This document shows positions 23,685-35,849 of a stretch of DNA of 64,000 bases, in pieces. Below the pieces are notes generated by a model. That model had not been told where the DNA came from, did not search any database, and saw only the letters and a list, made by a program, of their open reading frames with translations. The first letter of the stretch is position 1; each line of letters begins with the position of its first letter. The stretch is taken from assembly GCA_002914805.1 (NCBI GenBank), contig JXTB01000014.1, forward strand, positions 688,876-752,875, read 5' to 3'. Both the position numbers and the translations under genes were made by a program. The stretch comes from Parasponia andersonii. Lineage: Eukaryota > Streptophyta > Magnoliopsida > Rosales > Cannabaceae.

Positions 23685-24020
23685 TCTCTCAAGCATCATC
23701 AAATCACAGCTGTGGATCAAGGCATTTAATTTTCGGATCTAATGGCCGAAACTCACGCGAGAGTTGATTTTCGAAATTAAAAGAGTATTTTTTCAAAATT
23801 TGAAACGCTTCGATTTGAGACAATCTTTGAGTTTTGCCACTCTCCTAAGAAAAGGTGACACATGGTTACATCTGTCAGAAAAACGTACGCATGAATCTGA
23901 AAAGATGGGATTTGAAAAATGGCGACTCTTCAAGGATTTCAAGATTATATCATAATGTCGCATTTTTAAGCTCGTATTTATCAGAGAATGAAGCTCTATT
24001 TATCCTAAAGAATTAATGGA

Positions 24021-24032
24021 GCTGGAGGGCAA
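24021..24032 (+). other. Tat element 3' polypurine tract
   Basis: gctggagggcaa lies directly before the 3' LTR start. Purine-rich with a short G run, as expected for plus-strand priming. Confidence 0.65.
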
Positions 24033-24625
24033 TTATTATGCGATCCAAAACCTATATGTTGATCAATGCCAAAAAGGAAAAGTTAGCGACCAAGTTAGTC
24101 GCATCATATAGCATGAGAATTTTTTTGATCAAAGTGCGACCTCCTCCGAATGAGTTAAGTGCGACCAGTATGAAAAGGAAACTAGATCGGGCTTCATCAA
24201 GCGGGTAATCTACAAAGAAAGGGAAACAAATTTCTGAATAGAGATCGACCAATCATTCCATTCAAATTATTACCCAATTATATTATTACTCGAATTGTAT
24301 TTTCTGATTACACACTTACCCATTTTCACAATTGGGAAATATTGAGCCGCCCTTACCTATATAAGGGGAACTCAGTGTTGCTATCGGGGACCTTTTGGCT
24401 ACACTCTGTATCTCTCTTTCTAGATTCTATGATCTTGAGACTTAACGAAACTCTTGTAATTCCTCAAAAAATAGTAAAGAATAGTGGGCGTAAGCTCATT
24501 TTTTTTGAGCTGAACTACTATAAAATTCTTGTCTTTTTATTTGCTTTGATTTGATCAACTTTTTTCACACACAAACTACATCTTGCAATTTCCTATATTC
24601 ATTGTTGACAAAACCTCCATCAACA
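24033..24625 (+). repeat. Tat element 3' LTR
   Basis: Matches 13677-14272 end to end. It starts ttattatgcgatc (the TG has decayed) and ends tccatcaaca, followed by the target duplication attta. The TATA region cctatataagggg is conserved at about 24356. Confidence 0.9.
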
Positions 24626-24987
24626 ATTTACAAGATATGTTTTAAATTTTTTTTTTTCAGAATTATCCTCTACTTTTTAAATGGCTTTCAAAGTGTTTTT
24701 CTAGAAATATGTATTGATCTAAGAGTTTTTAATTTATTAAAGTCATGTACTTACTCTAGGAAAAATTCATGGTCTTTTACGTATAAAAAACTCTTAATCT
24801 TTTCTAATGTTCACGTTTTTACAGGCTGTTGTAACAGACCTGATTCTGTCATAACAATGAACATATATTTCCTAAAAAAAAGTGAATGATTAAAATACAA
24901 TACTTTAACATAATGTCACTAACTTAATCACATTTAAACTGGTATTTCAATTAGAAAATAAGTAGGACTCTATTTCATAACTTAATC

Positions 24988-25280
24988 ACATAAGCGCTTA
25001 CTTATATAACACAGAATTTTCTGTTTCTTTTCGGTTTGGAATATTTATGAATGTACTTTGGTTTTCTATTTTGAATCTGATTTTTATTGTTTTGTCAAGT
25101 CTTATCAAGTTTCGTCCTTTTGCTTATTGCTTACTACTTACTGTAATACACCAGAACCAAATGCACGAATCATTTGTGTTTTGTACTAGAGTGGCTGGCA
25201 CGAGGCTGTTAACATATTAAGAATATCAGTGTAGTTTAATCACTTGAAATTAGACAAAAATATTCCAGGGGCATGCGAGG
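24988..25280. repeat. Dispersed duplication, copy B
   Basis: Partner of 12186-12575, in the same orientation and order, with copy A's middle part absent. See that entry for shared phrases. Confidence 0.75.
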
Positions 25281-26349
25281 AAATTAGTACGTGCAACAAC
25301 TCTAGTAAAACTCCTCAGGATATCATAAATGATGGTTCACAGCTTAAGAACAGAACTTCTCTTGTTTCATTTTTTATAGTTTTACACTTCCAAATTTACC
25401 AGTTTTAATAGAAGCAATAAGAAGAGAAGATGATCAAGACTTGAAATTAAAGCTGAATGACAGTCTAGCCATCTAGCAGAGTCGAATTGGCGATTGAGCT
25501 TCGTTCTCTTCTCTGGGGACATGTTTTATTTACTTATTTATTTTTGTGGCTGTGAAGTTGGAATTGATGATTGCTTTTAGTGAAATGCATATTTGACACA
25601 ACCTTGAGTTGTTTTGTGAATTGGATTTTAGTGCTCTACCACTTGTACATGCCTTGAACTTCAGAATTTTGCAGTTGCTTGCATATTCTTTGATGAAATT
25701 CTTCTAATTTCAGAAATCTGCTTTCCCAATTATTTCCGTTTTGCCAAAATTATTACATCGCTATTATGTTATAAGCAACAAGCACAATGATTATTTTAGT
25801 TGCAATGAAGATCCATTTCTGATACGAGATGTTGTTCTGCCAACTTCAACTATTTTAATCCATCTTCCAAAAGGGTCAGAATAGTCCCCTCTAAGACCAA
25901 ACAAGAGACCGCAAAGAATTGGGCTATTTAGTCCATTCCCTTCCTCTAGTACTGTTCCACCAAACACACCAACTGAATTGGCAAAAGTAGCGCCAAAATA
26001 AACAAATAATGAGTCATGTACAATGCACCAATGAATTTCGTTACCGCACCACTAGAATCCAAAATTTTGGCACCACAGTCGCCCAGTACAAGCCTCTAGC
26101 TCGTATCTCTGTTTTTCTTCTCGATTTTACATCATTTTCCAGAAAAATAATGATCAAAAGCATAGCAGCTAACATTAGAAAAATTTAATCACCAACTATA
26201 CAAATAGAGATTTTAGCTCTACTCAGATTAGCCGTCAGATTAGCCTGGAAAGCCATCCAAAAACCGGTGTGCGAATTTGGAATTGCAGGTGCAGCAACTC
26301 GTAACCAACAAAATCTTCGAAATCACCGTATGTACACAACACTAAGTTA
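25281..26349. other. 3' flank of the MORC gene
   Basis: No other gene seen. The 3' untranslated region of the minus-strand MORC gene must lie in the right-hand part, but no canonical poly-A signal stands out, so its end is not placed. Confidence 0.4.
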
Positions 26350-29300
26350 TCAACGTTCCACTTTTCCATTAGAAGGAAACTTCACCTTTTCCAGCAGCCT
26401 AACCTTGTCAAGCAACCCTTGGATGGTTGTGGATGCATCCTTTAGGAAACAGTAACTCACATTGTAAGTGTTTCAAGGAAATAAGAGGGAATAAGAGGAA
26501 TAATACAGGTGAAACACACTCAGAATACCTGCAGCTTATCTCTCAGATTTTTCTCCTCATTGTCTCGCCGATCTCTTTCCTCTGAAAATATGTCGATAAG
26601 GCTTTCTTGTTCCTTGTTCAATTCCTCAATCTTTTGTTCTGCTGCTTGCAGCTGATCAAAGGATAAAGCAGCAATTACAATTACAACATAAATGAAAAGC
26701 TTGAACTCAGCTAGATTTCTATCAAATATGAATTCAGTTTGCCAATCAAGGGGCAGGATGGAGGTGGAATGAACAAAGATATCTGCCATAACAGGTCAAA
26801 TGAGTATTCACACAGGGAAATAATCATCTAAGAATAGCACCAATTTCTTTCCCACATAATGTTTCATCATCATATAAATTATTTACCGAGTTTCTAAAGG
26901 ATTGATGGTCAAGGCACATACCTGAGTTTCTAGTGACTTGCATCTGTCTTTTTCATACTGCAATTCCTGCACTAGATCACCTAAAATCTCTCCTTCTGTT
27001 TTCTTCAATCTACAAGGACAAGAATAGACAATAGTATATCGAGTGAGAGAAAGATGATAAAAGTACATGATCAACATAAAATAGCTTGATATACTTGAGT
27101 TCCGAGGGTCAGAAGAAATACTTTTCCTTCAATTCACAGTTCTCTTCTCTCAACTGCTCAAGAGTGCGTAGGTCTGAATCCGAGTCAGAAGCAAAATGTC
27201 TGGTATCATTAACAGCACTTCCCTGACAAATTTAGAAAAGCAATCCGAGTCAGAAGCAAAATGTCTGGTATCATTAACAGCACTTCCCTGACAAATTTAG
27301 AAAAGCAATTAGTAAAACAATCTACAGCATAAACATAATAAGTTACATAGCCATCAAGAAAACCAGGGTGGTTTGGGCTATCACAACAATCAAGCACCAG
27401 AAAGTAAAACGACAAAGGCAGTACTTACAGGGAACACAAAAACTTTAGACCAAAAGAGTAACATTGTCGTAAGTCATTGTTTTACCATCCATTACAAAAT
27501 CTTTAACAGCGACTGAAAATTACCTTTGATTGAGACAGTTTAGTGGGTTGAACATTGCTTCCTCCTAATCCACAATCCTCCTGAGATTCAGTATCTTCCC
27601 TAGATAAATGTGACCAGGTCGCAAGTGAACCATCTTTGCTTTTTTCTTCCCTAGATAAAGACGACTGAGTTGCATGTGAACCATCTTTGCCAAAAGCTCT
27701 CTTAGCAGGGATTGCCTTATGATTGCTGCCATTTGCCTTTTTATCAACTACAGGAGTACGCATGTGATCACTATCACTTTCATCACTAATGTTCTGAGCC
27801 GGAAGGGATGATGGTTTAGAAGAACTGGTTCCCTTCTGATGAGAGTGTGAATGGATTTTGTCTGAAATTGAGGGTGCTCTATCGCTTAAGCTACTACTTT
27901 TCCTTCTAGAAGAAGTAGTTTGAGGAAGGTAATCAGGAGAGTTTTCTGAAAAATTATGAAGACTTTGTAAGAGATGAGAAGGTTGCCGTTGGTCACTTCA
28001 ATATCAGTGAACAAAGAAAACACTAGAAAGAATGCAGAAATTAAACAATAAAGGCCCCCAAACAATACCTCTATCAGTTCCATTGCGAGGCTTGTCTTTA
28101 CGGAACGAAACATAGCCAATTTTCTGGCAGTTAGATGCCCTAAATGGAAATAAACCATTAGAAACTAAATAGACGAACAGCAAAAACAAGTCTAGAAGCA
28201 TTTTGAAAATTGAACTCAAAGACTTCTAACCAGTAATTCTTTTGCATTTGTAGCAATCGTGCCTCAAGTCTTGAAAGAACTGTTGTACGCTCAAATCCCT
28301 GCTTATCATGAGCTGGTTCAACAAAGTTAGCTTCCAACACACCTGCTAGCAGATATTAAGAGCGTCAGAAGTTGAACTCCAAATAATCAATCAGAGCAGT
28401 GCAATTTGATCAGAAACAAGACCTATAACTCCACGACCCTGACTGCTTGCAGCATTCCAAAGCCTCCAAAAAGGCTGCAAAACAACAAATCTCATAAGCA
28501 AAAACTCCTTAATCACCTGACTCCTGAATCAACAAAGTTAGCCCACAATTTCCATGTTTGTGGGGAGCGGGAGCTAGTATTAATTATGAAAGCTTTTTAA
28601 TGTTAAAGTACCTTAATCAGTCGATTCTTGTGATAGACATTAAATCCTTGAACATCAATATGATGTTTTGCATCCTTTACAAACCCAATGGTGACATCAG
28701 CAACCATCTAATGACAACAAAAACCTGAAATCAGAAATAACCAAATGTGGACATAGAACATGGAAATTTTCTCCTCATAGAATATTACATTTTTATCTTT
28801 TGAGATCCCATCAGCACCAGGTTGTGGCCGGTATTTAACTTTCTCAGAGAACATCATATCATTAACTATGTTGTGGTGTTCAACATCTTTTCCTCGAAGA
28901 ATGATTCGAAAGCCAGTAGGAAGCCTCAAATAGAGAATTGATGCATAACTCTGGAGTCAAACTAAACTTGATTAAATTAAATAGTAAGAACACAGGACAA
29001 TACATCACCAATCTGAGCCCAAAGAAGCTCAATTGGATTCTCATTTGCATAGTCTCAATACCCTTAATGAATGTCGATAAGTCAAGAAGTGCCGAGAATT
29101 GGGGAACTGTTTAGCCATTTGTATATTCTTCTCATCTCGATTGACCCCTCTAATTTGAATATCCTGTAATCATAAATAATTATGAACTAATCCTATAGGA
29201 AGAATTTTGCTCAGTGAAAAAGGAAGAATGAGTGAAAATAGGAATCTAGAGGCATACATGTGGATCAGCATCAAATTCAAGCTCCAACTGTCCTTGATCA

Positions 29301-32300
29301 TCCTCCCAAAGGTTGTATATGAATATTCGTGTTCCATGATCTTTCATCAAAGAAAACTAAAAAGTACGTGAAGCAACAAAGTTAATGACTATACATGGCA
29401 AAGCCTTTTGAAGAGACTAAGAGATAGTGAGTTCCTAGAAAAAATTATAAGCTTTTGATGCTTCCTACTAGTATTGTCTGATATCCTATTTTATCGTACT
29501 TTGCATTCATCAAAAGGTGAGAAATATGCTTAATCATGAGTTGCATAACAAGTATGACCATCTAATTTACTGGCAATCACCTGGCGCAGAAGCTCCGCTT
29601 CATTAAAGAATGGAGACCATTGAACTATTGTTTCCAGATTTTTGTCCCAATCACTAAGAGAAGACCGCAACATCTTTTTCCATCCCCCTCCTCCACTTTC
29701 ATAGTCAAGCTTTCGATTTGATTCACCCAACAAAATACGGTTAGAAGATATGCAGTGTAAATTCTACCATGTACTGACATTGATAAAAATACATGAACCA
29801 CATTCAGAAATCAAGAATCAAGACTGAAATTTAAAACCTAAAGCAATTATCGAGAACCGAAAACATAACTTTTCGAGAGAAAAAGAGAAAAAGTTGAAGA
29901 TAGAGACAAAGGAGAGGCAGTTTGTACAGAACCAATGATTTACATTAAGATAATGCAGTTGCTTTAAAGATTAGGGCATAATACTATGCAGATTTTCATC
30001 CTAGTATATCGAGTGAACAACATTTGGCCATAACGTTGATATTAAACTAATACAAACACGACACCGCTGCACTTAATTTAATTACAAATAGAACTTTTAT
30101 GACATGCATCAAACATAACTACAATGAATGTAATTGAGAAAGGCAATAATTTCAAGTCATTACCATAGGAACTACAATATCTTCCTTCCCTGTACTCCTC
30201 AAAAATGTGTACGACAGCAGTCCAATGCTCTGAGTAAGCCTGAAAACAATATTGCAATGTCTAAGTTAGTCCCAACACGTGTAATATCCAGATAGTAATT
30301 ATTACCGTTTTTTAAAGGCGGACAAAATGAGAAAAGCATAGCAAACATGCATGCAGAGAAAGCAAACACACGTGCATTTTGCACAATGGTGATTTCACCA
30401 TCATCAATATCAAAATTTTAAACTACTTGCATACAGAATCTGGCAGTAACTCATCAAGTTTACCCTCTACAATACCCACTTCCCCTTCCCTTCCCACCAA
30501 CACAAACCCAACCCCGCATAGTGGAGAGAAACAGGATCACAGTCTGTCTTAGTCCTATCAGATTAAATATCCTTCCCAAGAAAAAATATCATACATGCAT
30601 ATTCATTTGACTTATGTCTTCAGAAAATTATCAAAACTATGTCAAAAGAGGAAAACAGGATATGCTTCTATTAATTCACCTTCATCCCTAAAACAAGGTC
30701 AAGCTTTGTTCACTATGTCCAAAAGATCAAGATGTTAGATCTGAATTCTGAAACATGCATTTATGTCTCCACCTAAAGAAAAAATATGTTGATCTAACTC
30801 AAATAATAAACATGTGCTGCACATGACACAAATTTGATTATAATTTACTTAGTGACAGTTGCAGAAATCTCAGATGCATTACGATTCATGAGAATGACAA
30901 AAAATAAGAGAAACTAAAAAACTTGCACTAAACAACCTCAAATATTAACTTGATTTACTCTCAAGATGAAGGAAGGAGAAGAAGAATTTTCAATAAAAAC
31001 TACTGCCCATTACAGAAAAAGCAACACGATAAAAACTGGAGTTTAAGAATAAACATTGAATGAAGAAAAAAGAAAAACCTTTCTCCATCTTTTCCCTGGC
31101 AACGAGAAAACACAATCACATCTGCACCAAGTCTCATGGTACTAGTTTTAAAACCATTTCCATCTATAAAACAAGCAAAGAAGACTCCATCTTAGTTATT
31201 TTCTTTCAAAAGGAAAAAAAAAATGTAGCAGTAGCAGAAATAATACGAAAGTGTTTTCCTTTCAAAAAAAAAAAAAGAAAAGCACACAAAATTATTTGTC
31301 AAAGACCAGTTTCTACATTGTCCAATGGTGTTTGCTAATTTGCTTTTCTCAGAATACCCCAGCGACATGCAATGCCGCATCTTATCTGGATTCATCCCAC
31401 CACCATTATCTGAAAAAGAAAATCCAATAAATACTCCATATGAAATATCATAACTTCTGAAGATTATCATCTCAGAACATTACCAAAAAGATTGATCATG
31501 CAAAAAGGAAACTAAGTCGCAAAAAAACCTACCTTCAATTAGCAACATGCTACTCGCATCTTTTTTATTCACAAGCATATCTATGTTAACATATGTAGCA
31601 CCATTGCAGACCTGATATTGGAATAATTATTGTTTTAGAAGATCTAAATGGAGAAAAATTCATTCTTAGCTCATTAAATATGAAAGAAATACCTCATCCA
31701 ATGCATTGTCCAATAGCTCAGCAAAAGCTGCAGAGAATCACAAGTATGATCGATTATTATGAGACACATCAAATGGCAGAGTCAATACGCTTTACTTACC
31801 TCCAAGAGCCCACTTATGACTGGTTGCATTGGAGTGAAGAAACTTTGGATGAACCCTAACATGATCCATGCCACCTACAAGACACACGCAACCAAAACAT
31901 AAAAATATCAGAACAAAACTAGTTAAATGTTTAGAAGGGACGTTATTCTCCTTTTTTTCTTTTCTTTCTCTTGGTGACACTGAAATACAGAGGCCGTTCG
32001 GGTGCAAGGGAAAATCCATATTCTCTCCAACAATTAAGAAAAAGGGAGAAGGAGGGAAACAAGCAAGGGCCATGACGCGCATGCTTTCACAAAGCACTTA
32101 TGTCATACTAATGAACAAGCCAGTGCCCAAAAGAAACCAGAAAAATAGAGACCCTTACAGACACATTGTACAGAACTGCCACGAACTTGCAGTTCTAATT
32201 TGGCAAGCAGCGCATGCAAAGCCAACTCCAGTCAATGGCAGCCAAACAAATATAGCTAATAAATCAATCTGGTACCCAGAATCCTAATTTGGAAACTCTC

Positions 32301-33025
32301 ATTGTCACATACCAATGCCAGAGTATTTGTCCATTCTAGAGGTTGAACCCCCACTTTCAGCGAAATAAACCGCTATAGTAATTACATGAACCAGGAAATC
32401 TTGAAAAAAAAAACGCATGCTTCTTTCCAGGTTCAAACTCTATAGTTAAACCAAAACCTCTTCCCTTACCCCGGCCCAGATTGCCGAAATTTTCGTACTT
32501 CTTCCTAATGTTCTCACCTCAAAACAAAAACCTTGAAACCTAACAATGGAGCTAACAACAATAACGATAATATTATATATTAAAATCAAAATTACCGGAA
32601 GAAGAAGCCCAATCACCACAAGGAGCGCCCTCATAATCCCCAGCTTTCCAAAACTGCTTACAACTCTGAGAAAAAACCTTCAAACCCGATTCCCGCGGAT
32701 CAACAGCCACGTCGGTTTCGGGCGCCATCAACGGCGGGAGAGGATCAAGAAACCCGATCGGCAAAATCACCCCGAACTCGTTCAGCTTCCTCCGCTTCTT
32801 CAGCAAAGAACCTCCGCCACCAGTCCCTCCCGAAACGTGGTCGTCCGAACCCGAATCCGAATCGCTACTACTGCTACTGCTACTGCTACTGCTACTATCG
32901 ATATCGATCACCGGAGGAGGAGCAGAAGAAGAAGGCGCCTTCTTCTGTACGGCACCGCCGTTCGGAAACCCCGCATCTCCGGCATCGGAATTCTCAACGG
33001 GCTCGATCTTAACACCAGACGCCAT
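26350..33025 (-). CDS. MORC (Microrchidia) GHKL ATPase, MORC4/MORC7-like
   Basis: Nuclear ATPase of the family that helps RNA-directed DNA methylation and chromatin compaction silence transposons, and affects immunity. Twenty exons with GT/AG borders join in frame to 839 codons: 33025-32596, 31874-31800, 31727-31693, 31611-31533, 31409-31317, 31163-31079, 30239-30164, 29709-29581, 29356-29258, 29163-29062, 28950-28789, 28707-28612, 28474-28423, 28342-28231, 28139-28069, 27945-27524, 27222-27122, 27009-26922, 26651-26529, 26439-26350. Residues 44-54 are poly-Ser; KKRRK at 76-80 is a likely nuclear signal. ATPase motifs: ELLDNALDE (172-180, Asn176), DNGGGM (207-212), GQYGNGFKTS (236-245). The S5-like domain spans about 335-545, a low-complexity linker 566-706, and a coiled coil 720-835 for dimerisation. 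No CW zinc finger, as usual in plants. The start is the ATG at 33025; the upstream in-frame codon is TTG. The N-terminus and linker suggest MORC7; the exact paralogue is not certain. Confidence 0.93.
27177..27306 (-). repeat. Exact 65-bp tandem duplication across the MORC exon 17 acceptor
   Basis: 27177-27241 and 27242-27306 are identical. Each holds a pyrimidine-poor acceptor (aaatttgtcag) and the first 45 or so bases of exon 17. The gene-proximal acceptor (exon from 27222) keeps the frame; use of the other (exon from 27287) adds 65 bases and leads to a stop within the exon. Confidence 0.9.
27594..27695 (-). repeat. 51-bp in-frame tandem repeat in MORC exon 16
   Basis: Two units at 27594-27644 and 27645-27695 encode related 17-residue blocks (KDGSHATQSSLSREE and KDGSLATWSHLSRED) in the linker between the S5 domain and the coiled coil. 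The length is a multiple of three, so the frame is kept. Confidence 0.85.
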
Positions 33026-33040
33026 AGCCAAACCAAAAAG

Positions 33041-33058
33041 AGAGAGAGAGAGAGAGAA
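33041..33058 (-). repeat. (GA)9 / (CT)9 tract in the MORC 5' leader
   Basis: On the gene strand this is a CT run starting 16 bases upstream of the ATG. CT tracts near plant transcription starts are common and often lie in the 5' untranslated region; no TATA box was clear further up. Confidence 0.6.
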
Positions 33059-34264
33059 TAATTACAGAGATTCAGAAAGTCGTTCAGAATTACCCTTCTT
33101 TCTTTGTTTCTTTTGTCTCTTTTTTTTTTTTTTTGTGAAGATTCTAATTTTTCTAATAAAATACTCCTTTCGTGAAAAAATTTTCTCTCTCTTTTCCATA
33201 TCGAAGGCGGTGGTGGTGCTGGTGTGGTGTGGTGTGGTCTACAGTACTCTTACCCTGTGGACTAGTTGGGGTGGGCCCCACATTGGATTTTGTGCAGTCA
33301 ACAGGCTCAAAACCCGGTTTAGTTATCTCAAAAGTAAATAAAAAACAATAAAAAAACCAGGTGTTTTTAAACTTTTTCGATTTTAACCACTAAGCGATTT
33401 TACGGGTCCGACGTGGTCCTTACGTGAGGAAAATCTCACTCGCGGGTACAGGGCGGTTTACTTTTCAGTTTTAAACGGCGGTTTTATGGAACCTTACAAG
33501 GGGGAAGGTCACGTCATCACTCTCGGCTTTGGTTTTCACGCGCGCACGATGCACGCGTGTGTCTTGGCAGATTACGGGTACCTGTTCGGGTAATTTCTCT
33601 GTGGTTATTTTCAATTTTGCCCATACATCAATGCTATTTCCCAGTTTGACTTATAAAACTTTTTTCTTTGTCTCAGTTGGTCCATGAATTTTTTTTTTTT
33701 TTTTTTTTTGTGGAACTGGAGTTGGTCCATGAATTATGTCTCTATCTATGGTTTCACACGCACAAAAAAAAATTGAAAATTCGGGTGGTGGATGTCGTTT
33801 GAAAGTTTATGAGCCACCAAATCATAATTCGTGGTTGCATATTGATACATTTCAAAGTGTAATGACCAAATTGCGATTAAACGTATAGTTGAGAGGCCAA
33901 ATATAAAATTATTCCTATTAACTAAAGCATGGTACCATGTCAATTCCACGCAAGATAATAAATGGTACTAATGCCAATTAATTAATTGACTTTATCGATG
34001 GAAGGGGAGCAAAGAATGTGGATTCTTGAACTTCGCTTTGATTTTATCGGGGACTCCAAAGCGACTCCAGATTAGTTTATATTTTCTATCGAATGTTATG
34101 GTTTTAGTATAATCAAATTTATCGTTTTCACATTTACATAAACTTGGATTTGTTCGTTAAAAGAAAACACCTTTCAAGAGATTCATAAGTTTATTATAGA
34201 TCCTTATAAACACTTTTTCTTTTTCATTAACGTCGGTCAACATTATTCTCATCTTATAAGTTTA
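33059..34264. other. MORC 5' flank, no other gene seen
   Basis: Presumed promoter of the MORC gene. It has a GGTGT-rich stretch (ggtgctggtgtggtgtggtgt near 33210) and a locally higher GC part at 33370-33600. Bounded on the right by the target duplication of copia 2 (gttac at 34265-34269). No motif can be assigned with confidence. Confidence 0.4.
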
Positions 34265-34269
34265 GTTAC

Positions 34270-34860
34270 AATTCAACAAATTAACAATTGCAACTCACTA
34301 ATCAATCACAATAGAAATAGTAAAAAAAAGCACTCGCAATAGAAATAATAAAAATGGCAGCCGCAATAGTAATAGTAAAAAAGGCAACAGCTATAGAAAT
34401 AATAAAAAAAAGCAGCCGCAATAGTAATAGTAAAAAGAGCAACTGTAATAGCAATAGTAAAATATGGTGTTCACACTACCTTTCAAGTTCTACAAATACG
34501 GAGGCCTTCATCACTTGTTTTATATCCCATTCTAAATCATCTTCATTTCTAAGAGAGAATTCAAGCCTAAGAATTCCTCTTAGTGTCCAACTTATTTTCT
34601 CCTAAATTATTTAGAGAGTGTGTTTTCTCCTATTTCAATAGAGAGAGAAGTTCATTTGTTCTCTTCTTGTATTTAGAGAGAAGTGAGTTGTAATCTCCTT
34701 TTTATAGTGAAATTCTCCACAGCCTTATCCGTGGGCGTAGCCTAAATTGGGTAAACCACGTTAATTCTTTTGTGTGCCTTATTTTTTTCATTTTATCCAA
34801 ATTTTTTCAACTCGTATTTTAGCTATGTGTTCTCGCTTCCGCAAAACCGATCTCCTAACA
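34270..34860 (+). repeat. Copia 2, 5' LTR
   Basis: About 591 bp from aattcaacaaattaac (terminal TG decayed) to gatctcctaaca. Contains the U3 array (about 34310-34455), a tacaaatacgg TATA-like site at about 34492, and the cacagccttatccgtggg block that its 3' partner lacks. Confidence 0.88.
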
Positions 34861-34861
34861 G

Positions 34862-34874
34862 TGGTATCAGAGTC
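34862..34874 (+). other. Copia 2 primer binding site
   Basis: tggtatcagagtc one base after the 5' LTR. This matches the classic tggtatcagagc of plant copia elements, complementary to the 3' end of initiator methionine tRNA, with one change. Confidence 0.85.
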
Positions 34875-34991
34875 ATTGTTTAGAGTACTGTTCACATATA
34901 CGACTATTCACGTATATGGTACTGTTCACGTATACGATACTATTCACATATAGTGAAACGGTGGTAATTGAACAAATCGTGGTGAACAAAA

Positions 34992-35709
34992 ATGGCGGTA
35001 AAATTCGATATTGAGAAGTTTAATGGGAGCAATTTCTCTTTGTGGAAAATGAAGATAAAGGCAATCTTGAGAAAAGATAATTGTCTGGCAGCAATTGGGG
35101 AAAGGCCTGCTGAGATTACTGATGATAAAAGGTGAGACGAGATGGATAGCAATGATGTTACTAACTTATATCTAGTGCTAACAGATGGAGTCCTGTCGAG
35201 CATTGAGGAGGAGAAGTCAGCCAAGGAGATACACAAACAAAGTTGTATCAGACCAAGTCACTTCACAACAAAATTTTCTTAAAGAGAAGGCTTTATACCC
35301 TTCGAATGGCAGAATTAACAACGGTGATCGACCACATCAATACCCTCAACACTCTATTCTCACAGCTCACAATAATGGAGCATAGAAAAGAGGATAATGA
35401 ACGTACAAAAATCTTACTTCAGATTCTACATGATTCGTATGATCAACTCATCATAAATGTGACCAGCAATACTACAACTCTAGTCTTCAACAATCTTACA
35501 GCTGCCGTTCTCGAAGAATAAAATCGGCGTAAGAACAAAGAAGACAGATTAGCAAGTTCACAGTAAGTAGAGACTTTGACAATGAGAGGAAGATCAACAG
35601 AACGTGGCCCCAGTGGGAGTCAGAGTCATGGTAGATCAAAATCAAGAAGTAAGAAGAATGTCAAGTGTTATCACTGTGGCAAGAAAGGGCACGTCAAAAA
35701 GGAGTGTTA
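34992..35709 (+). pseudogene. Copia 2 gag remnant
   Basis: ATG at 34992 opens VKFDIEKFNGSNFSLWKMK, the usual copia gag start, then stops at a TGA near 35133 (Trp in copia 3). A second frame (35243-35521) carries KRRLYTLRMAELTTVIDHIN and LLQILHDSYDQLIINV. The zinc knuckle is intact near 35660-35706 (CYHCGKKGHVKKEC, C-X2-C-X4-H-X4-C) and is followed at once by a stop. Confidence 0.85.
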
Positions 35710-35849
35710 GTAACTCAAGAAGAATGGAGATTCCAAAAGAAAGGATCCTGATTCATCAAATGCTCAGGGGAATATTGCAAATACTTCAGATGATGGAGAA
35801 ATCCTGTATAGTGAAGCAGCAACAATTTCTAAGGAAAGATAGCAGCTCA

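Larger units (their letters stand above)
13677..24625 (+). mobile_element. Ty3/gypsy Tat-type retrotransposon, full length, inactive
   Basis: About 10.95 kb, bounded by two LTRs of about 595 bp and flanked by a perfect 5-bp target duplication (attta at 13672-13676 and 24626-24630). Order: LTR, PBS, gag, protease, RT, RNase H, second RNase H, integrase, a non-coding tract, an antisense extra gene, PPT, LTR. Integrase after RNase H is the gypsy order. A second RNase H after the first and an extra gene between pol and the 3' LTR are hallmarks of the plant Tat lineage. Every domain carries stops or frameshifts. The LTRs differ at several percent of positions by eye, so the insertion is not recent. 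Confidence 0.92.

Noticed and set aside
28000-33025. GHKL ATPase taken as Hsp90 or histidine kinase
   Set aside because: The flanking phrases (MDHVRVHPKFLHSNATSHKWALGA-type start of the ATPase, S5 region, C-terminal coiled coil) are those of MORC proteins.
32546-33061. Plus-strand open frame of 171 codons rich in Arg and Thr
   Set aside because: It is the complement of MORC exon 1 and its leader; the minus strand has the conserved MORC N-terminus and splice sites.
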